This document shows, in pieces, positions 15,988 to 24,077 of a stretch of DNA of 38,996 nucleotides (within the stretch, counting starts at the first letter, position 1; every line of letters starts with the position of its first letter). The translations under genes were made by a program, and so were the position numbers. The notes beneath the pieces are model-generated. The model did not search any database. It was not told the DNA's origin and saw only the letters and a list, made by a program, of their open reading frames with translations. The DNA comes from an uncultured Acetatifactor sp. (lineage in GTDB: Bacteria > Bacillota > Clostridia > Lachnospirales > Lachnospiraceae): NCBI GenBank assembly GCA_947625255.1, contig CANQNT010000032.1, positions 1 to 38,996 on the forward strand, read 5' to 3'.

Positions 15988-16647
15988 ATGAAAAAGAATA
16001 CGAGGGAGATACTGGAAGCATTGGATGCATATTATGGAACGGATGATCGTTGCTCTCTGAATCATGAAAATGCATGGCAATTATTGATCGCCACCATGCT
16101 CAGCGCCCAGTGTACGGATGCCCGGGTGAATGTGGTGACGGCGGATTTGTTTCAAAAGTACACCAGCGTGGAAGACTTTGCAAAGGCTGACTTGAAAGAA
16201 TTGGAATCCGATATTCATTCCACCGGTTTTTATCATAATAAGGCTAAAAATATCATAGCTTGCTGTCAGAAGCTGATGGCGGAATACGGGGGAGAGGTTC
16301 CCCGCAGTCTGGAGGAGCTGACCGGCCTGCCCGGCGTGGGGCGCAAGACGGCCAATGTGATCCGGGGCAATATCTATCATGAGCCAAGCATTGTGGTGGA
16401 TACGCATGTGAAGCGGATTTCCAAAAAATTGGGGCTGACGAAAGAGGATGATCCCGTAAAAGTGGAGTTTGACTTAATGAAAGAATTGCCTCGGGACCAC
16501 TGGATCCTTTATAATATGCATTTAATTACTCTGGGGAGGGAAATCTGCAAGGCTTCCACTCCTAAATGTGAGGAATGCTTTTTGCGTGAACTGTGCCCTG
16601 CGGGTGGAGGAAAAAAGCCTTGCAAAACAAGGAAAATTCGGCTATAA
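15988..16647 (+). CDS. nth: Endonuclease III (DNA glycosylase / AP lyase)
   Basis: The protein has 219 residues, standard for Nth. The helix-hairpin-helix LPGVGRKTANVIRG carries the catalytic Lys (K120), and VDTHVKRISKKLGL carries the catalytic Asp (D138). The [4Fe-4S] ligands are C187, C194, C197 and C203 in the C-x6-C-x2-C-x5-C pattern. It removes oxidised pyrimidines from DNA and cuts at abasic sites. It starts 16 bp after the radical SAM gene and is likely cotranscribed. Confidence 0.97.
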   Translation: MKKNTREILEALDAYYGTDDRCSLNHENAWQLLIATMLSAQCTDARVNVVTADLFQKYTSVEDFAKADLKELESDIHSTGFYHNKAKNIIACCQKLMAEYGGEVPRSLEELTGLPGVGRKTANVIRGNIYHEPSIVVDTHVKRISKKLGLTKEDDPVKVEFDLMKELPRDHWILYNMHLITLGREICKASTPKCEECFLRELCPAGGGKKPCKTRKIRL

Positions 16648-16727
16648 TAACCTAACGACAGAGGCTGTCAAGGCTGGTAGGGATTGGTATGGAAAGCGCG
16701 CCCGCGGGGGCGGATAGGAGTGGTTTT

Positions 16728-16832
16728 ATGTTTCATATGAACGATAAAAAAAGAAGAATCATTTCGGCGGTTATTATCGCTTTGTTGATTTTGGGCATGG
16801 TTTTGCCGTCTCTGGTGTATTTCCTGGGATAA
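16728..16832 (+). CDS. 34-residue single-span membrane peptide, Prli42-like
   Basis: The peptide starts MFHMNDKKRRIISAVIIALL and ends VLPSLVYFLG: a basic N-terminus followed by one hydrophobic span. AGGAG with a 7-bp spacer makes the ATG at 16728 convincing; an ATG at 16737 is possible. Size and layout recall Prli42, the tiny membrane anchor of the stressosome in Listeria and Bacillus, but no stressosome genes are near. It may equally be one of the many small membrane peptides kept next to nth in this lineage. Confidence 0.65.
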   Translation: MFHMNDKKRRIISAVIIALLILGMVLPSLVYFLG

Positions 16833-16861
16833 GACGGTCTGAGGGGAGGCCGGGAACGAGA

Positions 16862-18412
16862 ATGGGACTTGGGAAGTCGGAAAGGGTTCGAAATCATATG
16901 AAGAATTGGAGGAAATATTTAACGATGCTGGCCATGGCCGGTATCGTTTTACTGGTAAGCTTTCTGGTACCTATGAAAGCGCGGGCACAGGAAGCGGAAA
17001 CGATAAAAAGCGGCGTTTACGCAGGCGATATTGATTTGTCCAACATGAGCGAGGAAGAGGCCATAAGCGCCATTAACGCCTATGTGGAGACGGTGAAAGG
17101 AACGACAATCACCCTGATCGCGGGGGGTGACCAGGCCGTGCAGACCACCGTGGGAGAGCTGGGGCTTTTCTGGAAGAACACGGGACTGGTGACAGAGGCT
17201 CTGGGCCTTGGCACGCGCGGCAACGTGATCGAGCGTTATAAAGCGATCAAGGACTTGGCCCATGATAAAAAGGTCTATCCCATAGAATATGATTTCAAGG
17301 TGGCGAACATCAATCGTGTTTTGCTGGATAAATGCAGCCAGTATGATCAGGACGCGGTAAGCGCTTCCTTGAAGAGGGAGAATGGGAGTTTCCAGGTGAT
17401 TGACGGCCAGATTGGTTATCACTTGGATATTGAGAAATCCATTGACGCGGTCTACAATTATCTGACCCAGAACTGGTCCGGCGTTTCCGGCGCGGTGACG
17501 CTGGTCGTCGAAGTGGAGGAACCCAAGGGCACGGCTCAGGATTTGGAGCAGGTGCGGGATGTGATAGGCAGCTTTACGACATCCTTTGCGTCCTCGGGCA
17601 AGGAACGGAGCGCCAACGTGGCCAATGGCTGCCAGCTGATTGACGGCGTCACGCTGTATCCTGGCGAGGAATTTTCCACTTATGAAGCGGTAGCGCCCTT
17701 TACCGTTGAAAATGGTTATTATATGGCGGCTTCTTATCTGAACGGCAAAGTGGTGGATAGTCTGGGCGGCGGGATCTGTCAGGTGTCCACGACTCTGTAT
17801 AACGCGGTGCTGAACGCGGAGCTGGATGTAACGGAACGCCATAATCATTCCATGATCGTCACTTATGTGGACCCTTCCGCCGATGCGGCGATCGCGGAAA
17901 GCTCCGGCAAGGATTTTTGCTTTATCAATAATACGGAAGCTCCCATTTACATTGAGGGTTATGTCCAGAACAAGAATATTACGTTTAACATTTACGGGAA
18001 AGAAACCAGAAGTGCGGACCGCAAGGTGTCCTATGTCAGCGAGGTGCTGGAGACCACGCCCCCGACGGAGCAGATTAACGCGGATGCCGGACATCCCCTG
18101 GGTTATATCAATGTGGGAGGGAGTCCCCATACGGGCTACAAGGCGCGCCTGTGGAAAGTCGTAACGCAGAATGGCGTGGAGGTCAGCAGGACGCAGGTCA
18201 ACAGCAGCAGTTATAAAATGACACCCAGGATCGCAACGGTGGGCGTGGCTACAGAGGACCCCAACGCTTATAATGAAATTATGGCTGCCATTGGAACGGG
18301 AAGCATCGATCATGTGAAAGCCGTGATCGCGTTGCTGATTCCGCAAGAGCCCGCGGCTCCCGCCGAGCCCACAGTGCCCGATCAGCCAGAGGTGGCAGAT
18401 CCAGCGGAGTGA
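16862..18412 (+). CDS. VanW family exported protein with PG-binding-like domain
   Basis: The protein has 516 residues. A basic start and a signal segment (MLAMAGIVLLVSFLVPMKAR AQA-type cleavage) lead to an N-terminal YkuD-associated/PG_binding_4-like region (about 50-230). The VanW core follows: LYPGEEFSTYEAVAPFT, NGYYMAASYLNGKVVDSLGG, GICQVSTTLYNAVLNAELDV, ERHNHSMIVTYVDPSADAA. A Pro/Ala-rich tail ends the protein. VanW-core proteins are related in sequence to the vancomycin-cluster protein of unknown biochemical role and are presumed to act on or bind the cell wall. The start is uncertain: 16862 follows GAGGGGAGG at 13 bp, and an ATG at 16898 would begin MKNWRKYL. No van resistance genes are present. 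Confidence 0.88.
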   Translation: MGLGKSERVRNHMKNWRKYLTMLAMAGIVLLVSFLVPMKARAQEAETIKSGVYAGDIDLSNMSEEEAISAINAYVETVKGTTITLIAGGDQAVQTTVGELGLFWKNTGLVTEALGLGTRGNVIERYKAIKDLAHDKKVYPIEYDFKVANINRVLLDKCSQYDQDAVSASLKRENGSFQVIDGQIGYHLDIEKSIDAVYNYLTQNWSGVSGAVTLVVEVEEPKGTAQDLEQVRDVIGSFTTSFASSGKERSANVANGCQLIDGVTLYPGEEFSTYEAVAPFTVENGYYMAASYLNGKVVDSLGGGICQVSTTLYNAVLNAELDVTERHNHSMIVTYVDPSADAAIAESSGKDFCFINNTEAPIYIEGYVQNKNITFNIYGKETRSADRKVSYVSEVLETTPPTEQINADAGHPLGYINVGGSPHTGYKARLWKVVTQNGVEVSRTQVNSSSYKMTPRIATVGVATEDPNAYNEIMAAIGTGSIDHVKAVIALLIPQEPAAPAEPTVPDQPEVADPAE

Positions 18413-18440
18413 GGCCTTTTGGCCGGTTGAATGGGAGAGT

Positions 18441-19499
18441 ATGAGACCAGGCAAGATCGCGGAAAGCGTGCTAAAGCGTTCCGTATTCAGACAAATCAAA
18501 TATTGTAATGAGGACATCCAAAATGGCGCAGGCGCTGGATGCGACTGCGCCATTTTCCATATCGGAAGCCGATTGTTCGCTTCCTGTGTGCAGGAAGCGG
18601 CGATATCCGGGCCTATGGACTTGGGATTGCTGGTCGGAAGGTGCGCCAACAGCCTGGCGGCTGCCGGCGCGGAGCCTGTGGCGGTTTCCCTGGGTATCTT
18701 GCTGCCGGAAACAGTGGAGGAACCGGAGCTGAGGGCGCTGATGGAAACGGCGCGGGCATCTTGCGCGAAGCGTAAGATGCAGATCGCGGGAGGCCATACG
18801 GCGGTCAGTGCGGCTGTAAGGATGACGGTGGTGACGGTAACCGGATATGGGAAATTGGAGAGAACGCTTCCCGGTGTGACCGTGGGGCAGGACATTGTGG
18901 TATCCAAATGGATTGGTCTGGAAGGGACTGCGCTGCTGGCCGAAAAGTATTCGGAAAGCCTGCTTACAAGATATCCGGCCTGGTTGGTGGAAAGGGCGCA
19001 GGGATTCTGGAAAGAGCAGTCTGTTTTGCCGGAGGCCCAAGTCGCGCTGGGGCGCCATGTTTGTGATATGCATGATGCGTCCGAGGGCGGTATTTTGGCG
19101 GCCTTATGGGAACTGGCGGAGCGCGCGGGAACAGGTTTAACCGTTGACATGAGGAAGATTCCCATTCGTCAGGAGACGGTGGAGGTCTGTGAATATCTGG
19201 GCGTGAATCCGTATGAGTTGCTGTCCGGAGGCTGCTTATTGATGACCACAAAAGACGGTGAGGGCCTGACAGAGGCGCTGGAGGAGGCCGGTATTCCGGC
19301 GGCGGTGATTGGAAAAGTTACTGCGGGTAAGGACCGACTGATTTTGAATGGGGATGAAGTGCGGTATCTGGACCGGCCCAGGGAAGATGAGATTTACCGG
19401 GGGATGACCGGAGAGGATAAGCAGTCGGAACATCCCTTATGGGGTGATTGCCGTGTCGGTAAGATAGAGAACACAAAAGGAGAATGGAGGATATTATGA
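18441..19499 (+). CDS. AIR synthase-related (PurM/HypE-fold) protein
   Basis: The protein has 352 residues. PurM-N-like half: SVFRQIKYCNEDIQNGAGAG, SLAAAGAEPVAVSLGILLPE, IAGGHTAVSAAVRMTVVTVTGYG. PurM-C-like half: GQDIVVSKWIGLEGTALLAE, CDMHDASEGGILAALWELAE, and VNPYELLSGGCLLMTT. These are the ATP-binding motifs of the PurM/HypE/SelD superfamily. It is neither PurM nor HypE by length and context: there are no purine or hydrogenase genes, and the C-terminal Cys of HypE is missing. Its 3' end overlaps the Lrp start (ATGA), so it is translationally coupled to the Lrp-aminotransferase pair. The function is unknown, possibly a metabolite-activating ATPase. Confidence 0.85.
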   Translation: MRPGKIAESVLKRSVFRQIKYCNEDIQNGAGAGCDCAIFHIGSRLFASCVQEAAISGPMDLGLLVGRCANSLAAAGAEPVAVSLGILLPETVEEPELRALMETARASCAKRKMQIAGGHTAVSAAVRMTVVTVTGYGKLERTLPGVTVGQDIVVSKWIGLEGTALLAEKYSESLLTRYPAWLVERAQGFWKEQSVLPEAQVALGRHVCDMHDASEGGILAALWELAERAGTGLTVDMRKIPIRQETVEVCEYLGVNPYELLSGGCLLMTTKDGEGLTEALEEAGIPAAVIGKVTAGKDRLILNGDEVRYLDRPREDEIYRGMTGEDKQSEHPLWGDCRVGKIENTKGEWRIL

Positions 19500-19978
19500 G
19501 AGAGGAATTGTTATCGCTTATTGAAACGAACAGTCGTATTGATTTAAAGGAGCTGGCTGTCATCCTGGGTGTGGAAGAGATTGATGTGGTCAATGAACTG
19601 GCGGCCCTGGAGAAAGAAGGAATTATCTGCGGATATCATACGTTGATTGACTGGGATAAAACGTCTCTGGAAAAGGTGACGGCACTGATCGAAGTGCGCG
19701 TTACGCCGAAGAGCGGGGAGGGTTATGACGAAGTGGCGGAACGGATTTACAATTATCCTGAGGTGAACAGCGTCTACCTGATTTCCGGTGGATTTGATCT
19801 GATGGTCATTTTGGAAGGAAAGAGTCTGCGTGCCGTGTCCGCTTTCGTATCGGAGAAGTTGGCCACGCTGGACGCCGTTTTGAGCACCGCCACCCACTTT
19901 ATCCTGAAAAAATATAAGGACCATGGGACGATTCTGGACAAGAATCCGACTGATGAAAGAGAGATGATCACCCCATGA
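19496..19978 (+). CDS. Lrp/AsnC family transcriptional regulator
   Basis: The protein has 160 residues. An N-terminal winged helix (DLKELAVILGVEEIDVVNEL, AALEKEGIICGYHTLIDW) is followed by an RAM/ACT-like sensor (ALIEVRVTPKSGEGYDEVAE, VYLISGGFDLMVILEGKSL). It starts at the ATG of 19496 behind GGAGG at 5 bp, overlapping the previous stop by 4 bp. Its own stop overlaps the aminotransferase start (ATGA). Such Lrp-aminotransferase pairs usually respond to an amino acid handled by the partner enzyme. Confidence 0.93.
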   Translation: MREELLSLIETNSRIDLKELAVILGVEEIDVVNELAALEKEGIICGYHTLIDWDKTSLEKVTALIEVRVTPKSGEGYDEVAERIYNYPEVNSVYLISGGFDLMVILEGKSLRAVSAFVSEKLATLDAVLSTATHFILKKYKDHGTILDKNPTDEREMITP

Positions 19979-21147
19979 AAAATCCATTATCCGATATGTG
20001 CGTTGCGATAAAGCCTTCCGGTATCCGAAAGTTTTTTGATGTCGCCAGCGAGATGAAGGATGCCATATCCCTGGGAGTGGGGGAGCCTGATTTTGACACG
20101 CCCCAACATATCCGGGACGAGGGGGTTTATTCCCTGCAAAAGGGGCATACCCACTATACCTCTAATTCCGGATTAAAGGAACTGAAAGCGGAAATTTGCA
20201 ATTATTTACATAGAAAATACGGTTTGGAGTATGATTTTAACAGCGAGGTTTTGGTAACCGTGGGCGGTTCCGAGGCCATCGATATCGCCATGCGCGCCAT
20301 GCTGAATCCGGGGGAGGAAGTCATTATTCCCCAACCCAGCTTTGTTTCCTATGAGCCTTGTGCCGTTCTGGCGGGAGGAAAGCCCGTGGTCGTGGAGCTT
20401 CGCGCGGAGGATGAGTTCCGTCTGAAGGCACGGCAGCTTCGCGATGCGGTGACGGAAAAGTCCAAGCTGTTGGTACTTCCTTTTCCCAATAATCCCACCG
20501 GAGCCATCATGGAGCGGGCGGATCTGGAGGCCATCGCGGAGGTTGTCATTGAGAATGATCTTTATGTGTTGTCGGATGAGATTTATTCTGAGATGACTTA
20601 CAAGGGTGAGCATGTTTCCATCACCAGTCTGCCGGGAATGCGGGATCGGACCATCCTGATTAATGGTTTTTCCAAAAGCTATGCCATGACGGGCTGGAGA
20701 CTGGGCTATGCCTGCGGACCCAGGCTGATTCTGGAGCAGATGACCAAGGTACATCAGTTTGCCATTATGTGTGCGCCCACTACCAGCCAATACGCCGCCA
20801 TAGACGCGCTGCGGAATGGGGACGAGGATGTGAAGCGGATGTGTACGGCTTACAACCAGAGGAGACGTTACCTGGTAAACGCTTTCCGCGAGATGGACTT
20901 GGATTGCTTTGAGCCTTACGGCGCGTTTTATATTTTCCCCTCTATCAAGGAATTCGGAATGACCGGTGAGGAATTCGCGCTCCGTTTCCTGGAGGAAGAA
21001 AGGGTGGCCGTAGTTCCCGGAAGTGCTTTTGGCGACTGCGGCGAAGGATATTTGAGAATTTCCTATGCGGCTTCCATGGAAAATCTGAAGACTGCCATGA
21101 GCAGACTGGAGCGGTTTATCGGGAGACTGCGCGCGGAACGTGGGTGA
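19975..21147 (+). CDS. Class I/II PLP-dependent aminotransferase
   Basis: The protein has 390 residues, similar to PatA/AspB-type enzymes. It has SLGVGEPDFDTPQHIR, HYTSNSGLKELKAEI, LPFPNNPTGAIM, the Asp in LSDEIYSEMTY and the Schiff-base Lys in INGFSKSYAMTGWRLGY (K234). The conserved Arg is in YLRISYAAS. It probably transfers amino groups between an amino acid (aspartate, alanine, aromatic or N-acetyl-diaminopimelate type) and 2-oxoglutarate; specificity cannot be read. Coupled by 4-bp overlap to the Lrp gene. Confidence 0.94.
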   Translation: MKNPLSDMCVAIKPSGIRKFFDVASEMKDAISLGVGEPDFDTPQHIRDEGVYSLQKGHTHYTSNSGLKELKAEICNYLHRKYGLEYDFNSEVLVTVGGSEAIDIAMRAMLNPGEEVIIPQPSFVSYEPCAVLAGGKPVVVELRAEDEFRLKARQLRDAVTEKSKLLVLPFPNNPTGAIMERADLEAIAEVVIENDLYVLSDEIYSEMTYKGEHVSITSLPGMRDRTILINGFSKSYAMTGWRLGYACGPRLILEQMTKVHQFAIMCAPTTSQYAAIDALRNGDEDVKRMCTAYNQRRRYLVNAFREMDLDCFEPYGAFYIFPSIKEFGMTGEEFALRFLEEERVAVVPGSAFGDCGEGYLRISYAASMENLKTAMSRLERFIGRLRAERG

Positions 21148-21152
21148 GTCTT

Positions 21153-21647
21153 ATGCACATTATTTTACATCAACCGGAAATCCCCGCCAATACGGGGAAT
21201 ATTGGCAGAACCTGCGTGGCGACCGGCACAAGTCTGCATCTGATCGAACCCCTGGGCTTTCGCTTGAATGAAAAGGAGATTAAGCGGGCCGGTATGGATT
21301 ATTGGCAGTACCTGGATGTGGCCAGGTATGTGAATTTTGCGGAATTTCAGGAAATGCATCCCGGAGCAAGGATCTGGATGGCCACCACCAAAGCCAGGCG
21401 CGCTTATACGGAGGTGTCTTTCAGGCCGGATGATTATTTAATGTTTGGCAAAGAAAGCGCCGGTATCCCGGAGGAAATTCTGGTCGATCATGAGGAGACC
21501 TGCATCCGCATTCCCATGCTGCCCGCCATCAGATCCCTGAATCTGTCCAACGCGGTGGCAATCGTTCTTTATGAGGCACTGAGACAAAACGGTTTTCACG
21601 AAATGCAGAGGACTGGAGAGCTTCATCGGCTGCATTGGAAAGAATAG
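21153..21647 (+). CDS. trmL: tRNA (cytidine/uridine-34-2'-O)-methyltransferase, TrmL family
   Basis: The protein has 164 residues, a minimal SPOUT enzyme. It has MHIILHQPEIPANTGNIGRT, FGKESAGIPEEIL and the knot motif IPMLPAIRSLNLSNAVAIVL. TrmL methylates the wobble ribose of tRNA-Leu isoacceptors using S-adenosylmethionine. The family N-terminus favours the ATG at 21153; a GTG at 21144 would overlap the aminotransferase stop as GTGA, in line with the other overlaps of this operon. Confidence 0.92.
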   Translation: MHIILHQPEIPANTGNIGRTCVATGTSLHLIEPLGFRLNEKEIKRAGMDYWQYLDVARYVNFAEFQEMHPGARIWMATTKARRAYTEVSFRPDDYLMFGKESAGIPEEILVDHEETCIRIPMLPAIRSLNLSNAVAIVLYEALRQNGFHEMQRTGELHRLHWKE

Positions 21648-21657
21648 GGCGGAAAAA

Positions 21658-22209
21658 ATGGCTGAGATTCATAATAACGCGTTTGTGGCGCCTGGCGCCA
21701 TTGTGGTGGGAAATGTAACGGTGGAGGAGGACTGCGGGATCTGGTACCATGCCACGGTTCGCGCGGAACATTCTTTCATCGTGATTGGCAAAGGCAGCAA
21801 TGTGCAGGACAATTGCGTGATTCACGTAAGCCCTGGCTATCCTGCCGTGATCGGCCGGCAGGTGACCATTGGTCATGGAGCGATTGTTCATGGCAGCGTC
21901 ATTGGGGATAATAGCCTGATCGGGATGGGCGCGATTCTGATGAACGGGTCCCGAATTGGGAAAAACTGTATCATTGGGGCTGGGGCGCTGGTCGTGGGCA
22001 ATACGGTGATCCCGGACGGTTCCGTGGTGTTGGGGAATCCCGGAAAGGTGAGACGGCAGGTGACAGAAGAGGAAATTGCGAAGAATCGGGAAAACGCGCA
22101 GCACTATGTTGACGAGGCGCGGAGGATGAGCGCTTGTGTGGACGGAAATTGTAATCGTTCAGACACCTGTCAAGGGAGGCCGGGAGCGGGCTGTCTGAAC
22201 TGGGTCTGA
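21658..22209 (+). CDS. Gamma-type carbonic anhydrase-like hexapeptide protein
   Basis: The protein has 183 residues. A left-handed beta-helix is built from hexapeptide repeats (IVVGNVTVEEDCGIWYHATV, VIHVSPGYPAVIGRQVTIGH, GAIVHGSVIGDNSLIGMGAI). The three metal His of the family fit in NCVIHV, TIGHGAIVHG. It resembles YrdA/PaaY and CaiE-like members, for which carbonic anhydrase activity is variable. A Cys-containing tail (CVDGNC, CQGRPGAGC) is unusual. It begins 10 bp after trmL and closes the operon. Confidence 0.9.
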   Translation: MAEIHNNAFVAPGAIVVGNVTVEEDCGIWYHATVRAEHSFIVIGKGSNVQDNCVIHVSPGYPAVIGRQVTIGHGAIVHGSVIGDNSLIGMGAILMNGSRIGKNCIIGAGALVVGNTVIPDGSVVLGNPGKVRRQVTEEEIAKNRENAQHYVDEARRMSACVDGNCNRSDTCQGRPGAGCLNWV

Positions 22210-22257
22210 ACCGGTATTGGAAAGGTATCGGAAATTTGGGAAATTCCTTGAAAGTCC

Positions 22258-22286
22258 TTGACAAGAGAGAACTTTTTGTGTATTAT
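22258..22286 (+). promoter_or_regulatory. Promoter of tRNA-Pro
   Basis: TTGACA, 17 bp, TATTAT, about 50 bp before the tRNA. Confidence 0.75.
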
Positions 22287-22339
22287 TTTAACGTTGCAGA
22301 ACGAATTTTTATTGTGACGTTTGATCATTGATAAGAAAT

Positions 22340-22413
<74 letters not shown>

Positions 22414-22432
22414 TGGGTGGAATACCACGGGG

Positions 22433-22478
22433 AAATAGCCAGGAACGCTTTCAATATGCGCATCCTGGCTATTTCTTA
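22433..22478 (+). terminator. Intrinsic terminator after tRNA-Pro
   Basis: AAATAGCCAGGA pairs perfectly with TCCTGGCTATTT over an 18-base loop, followed by CTTATCC. Confidence 0.7.
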
Positions 22479-22559
22479 TCCTCCGTTACATAATTGGTTT
22501 TATCTGCTGAAGCGCAAATCACGAATTCGATAAATAGTAACGCAGATTTTTTGCCGTAC

Positions 22560-22712
22560 TTATATCGTTTCTCCGCCTTTACTGTTATTCTTTTCTTTCT
22601 CAAAATTGAGATTAGGGAGAATGATTTTAAATGCATTGCCGCTGGTCTCAATCAATGGGTACATTGCTCAGACAAAAGGAATTTTTCCACATCCGGCAGT
22701 ACGATATTCAAA
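22560..22712 (-). pseudogene. Remnant of the C-terminus of an AlbA_2/RecG-like ATP-binding protein
   Basis: On the minus strand one frame reads EYRTAGCGKIPFV, a TGA stop, then AMYPLIETSGNAFKIILPNL and NFEKEKN. This resembles the end of the HATPase_c_4-type domain of Schlafen/AlbA_2 family ATP-binding proteins (R-aG-GIP...a-y, then NaF-itLPN-N). The upstream part of the gene is missing and a nonsense codon interrupts the fragment. The assignment rests on a short stretch. Confidence 0.45.
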
Positions 22713-22721
22713 TCAGAAAGC

Positions 22722-23249
22722 TCAGCTTCTGTCTTTGCTCGTTAATGGAATTAAGATTTCCGCAGTGAATCCGCCGCTTTCGCTGTCAGCGGAGAAGTAG
22801 CCGCCGTATTTTGTCTGCTTTTTTCCGGCGGCATTTGTGACGGAAAGGTAAAACTGGGCATCCTTTTCAAGACGCTTGTTTTCCTCAATGGCGTTGTCTA
22901 AAAGGTTCCCGATAATCACGCAGAGGTCGATGTCCGAAACCGACTGATACCGCTCGATTTTTCTGTTGATCAGTTTTATTATCTTTTTCCCGATTTTGTC
23001 AGCCATGCCCCTGCTTATCGGCACGGCTACGCCGCTTTTGAGAATCACCCCGGCGCGGCTTATCAGCAAAACCTCCCGCAGGTTGACGATGAACGAGCGC
23101 TGGACCCGAAATAAGCGCACTCAACCCGCGGTTGTAAAAAAATCCAACCGAAAGTTGCTAAATTCCACAAATGGTATGTGGATTGTGCCATACGCCTGTG
23201 ATATCATGATTTTGTCGGTACAGAAAGCCATACTACTTTCATCGTTATG
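22722..23249 (-). pseudogene. Decayed LytTR response regulator fused to the end of a GHKL histidine kinase
   Basis: One minus-strand frame encodes the start of a LytTR domain (AYGTIHIPFVEFSNFRLDFF), then TGA at 23121-23123, then the rest of LytTR (FRVQRSFIVNLREVLLISRA, VAVPISRGMADKI). It continues without a stop directly into GHKL kinase sequence: DIDLCVIIGNLLDNAIEENK (N box), FYLSVTNAAGKK, then KYGGYFSADSESGGFTAEIL. The receiver domain, the kinase sensor/membrane part, ~15-20 residues inside LytTR and the kinase G box (HG-GL-N) are all missing. This is the footprint of deletions collapsing an agrA/agrC-like pair into one dead frame. Confidence 0.8.
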
Positions 23250-23325
23250 GCGGCGCGCCGACGGTACAGGACACAAGTAAGGAAAAATTTTAAGGAACCG
23301 CTTCCTGGCGGGAATGGAGGGAAGG

Positions 23326-23829
23326 ATGAAAACATTAGGAAAGAAGATCAGTGACTATCGGAAAGCCCGGGGAATGACTCAGGAGGAGTTGGCGGATAAA
23401 ACGGGCGTTTCGTCCCAGGCGGTATCGAAGTGGGAGAACGATTTAAGTATCCCGGATTTGCCGGTATTGATGGAATTGGCAGATCTGTTTGGTGTAACCT
23501 TGGACCAGCTGGTGAGATCGGAGGATGCGGTTCCTGCGGCGCAGATGTTGCCGGAATCCCAGAGAAAACCTCTGGAACAGCTTGTTTTACGGGTTGTGGT
23601 AAACAGCGGTGGAGATCATATTAAAGTCAATGTGCCTATAATGCTGGTCAAGGTTTGTCTGGAAATGGGAGTAGGGCTTCCGGAGGTGAATTCCCATTGG
23701 GGACAAGGAATTAAGAATGTGGAAATTGACTGGGCGCAGGTTTTGGCTTTGGTGGACAGGGGAGTAATCGGCAAGTTGGTGGAAATCCAGAGTGATGACG
23801 GAGATGTGATAGAGGTATATGTGGAATGA
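23326..23829 (+). CDS. XRE family regulator with YvlB/SHOCT-like C-terminal domain
   Basis: The protein has 167 residues. A Cro/CI helix-turn-helix (ISDYRKARGMTQEELADKTG, VSSQAVSKWENDLSIPDLPV) fills residues 1-65. From residue 85 the protein reads HIKVNVPIMLVKVCLEMGVG and ends GKLVEIQSDDGDVIEVYVE, the pattern of the N-terminal domain of YvlB/LiaX-like envelope-stress proteins (VNVP-sLVk, GkLVdVe-dDGe-veIyVE). GGAGG lies 5 bp before the ATG of 23326. Stop and next start overlap (ATGA). Likely an autoregulator responding through the C-terminal domain. Confidence 0.85.
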   Translation: MKTLGKKISDYRKARGMTQEELADKTGVSSQAVSKWENDLSIPDLPVLMELADLFGVTLDQLVRSEDAVPAAQMLPESQRKPLEQLVLRVVVNSGGDHIKVNVPIMLVKVCLEMGVGLPEVNSHWGQGIKNVEIDWAQVLALVDRGVIGKLVEIQSDDGDVIEVYVE

Positions 23830-24077
23830 AAATCATGATTCAGGATAAGGAAGAATCTCTGAATTTTACCATTCCCAATTGGCTGTTGACCGGAGTCCTC
23901 GCCCGGAAACTGATTGTTGCCGGGACACAGAAATATTGTGAGGATATGCTGCCATGTACCGCACAGCAGCTGGATCGGATTCTGGTGGAATTGAAAAAAG
24001 CCGGCAGACGGTTTAAGGGCCTGAGACTGGTAGAAGTACAATCTCAGAATGGAGATTATGTTGTAATTGAATTGTAG
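23826..24077 (+). CDS. Small protein matching the partner half of the YvlB-like domain
   Basis: The protein has 83 residues: LNFTIPNWLLTGVLARKLIV, LPCTAQQLDRILVELKKAGR, RFKGLRLVEVQSQNGDYVVI. It resembles the C-terminal half of the preceding regulator (LVEVQSxNGDxVxI against LVEIQSDDGDVIEV) and the segment usually found next to it in one polypeptide. The 4-bp ATGA overlap implies equimolar, coupled synthesis, so the two probably bind each other. No signal peptide or membrane span. No known function. Confidence 0.75.
   Translation: MKIMIQDKEESLNFTIPNWLLTGVLARKLIVAGTQKYCEDMLPCTAQQLDRILVELKKAGRRFKGLRLVEVQSQNGDYVVIEL

Noticed and set aside
16862..18412. Glycopeptide-resistance gene because of the name VanW
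   Set aside because: There are no vanHAX, vanS or vanR genes nearby; VanW-core proteins are widespread wall-associated proteins without resistance function.
16949..19165. Very long (738-codon) minus-strand open frame opposite vanW and the PurM-like gene
   Set aside because: No ribosome site, no recognisable domain, and it lies antisense to two well-supported genes with clear motifs; it is a composition effect.
22482..22745. Small plus-strand open frames after the tRNA-Pro terminator
   Set aside because: They lack ribosome sites and overlap the minus-strand remnant of an ATP-binding protein, which explains the sequence better.
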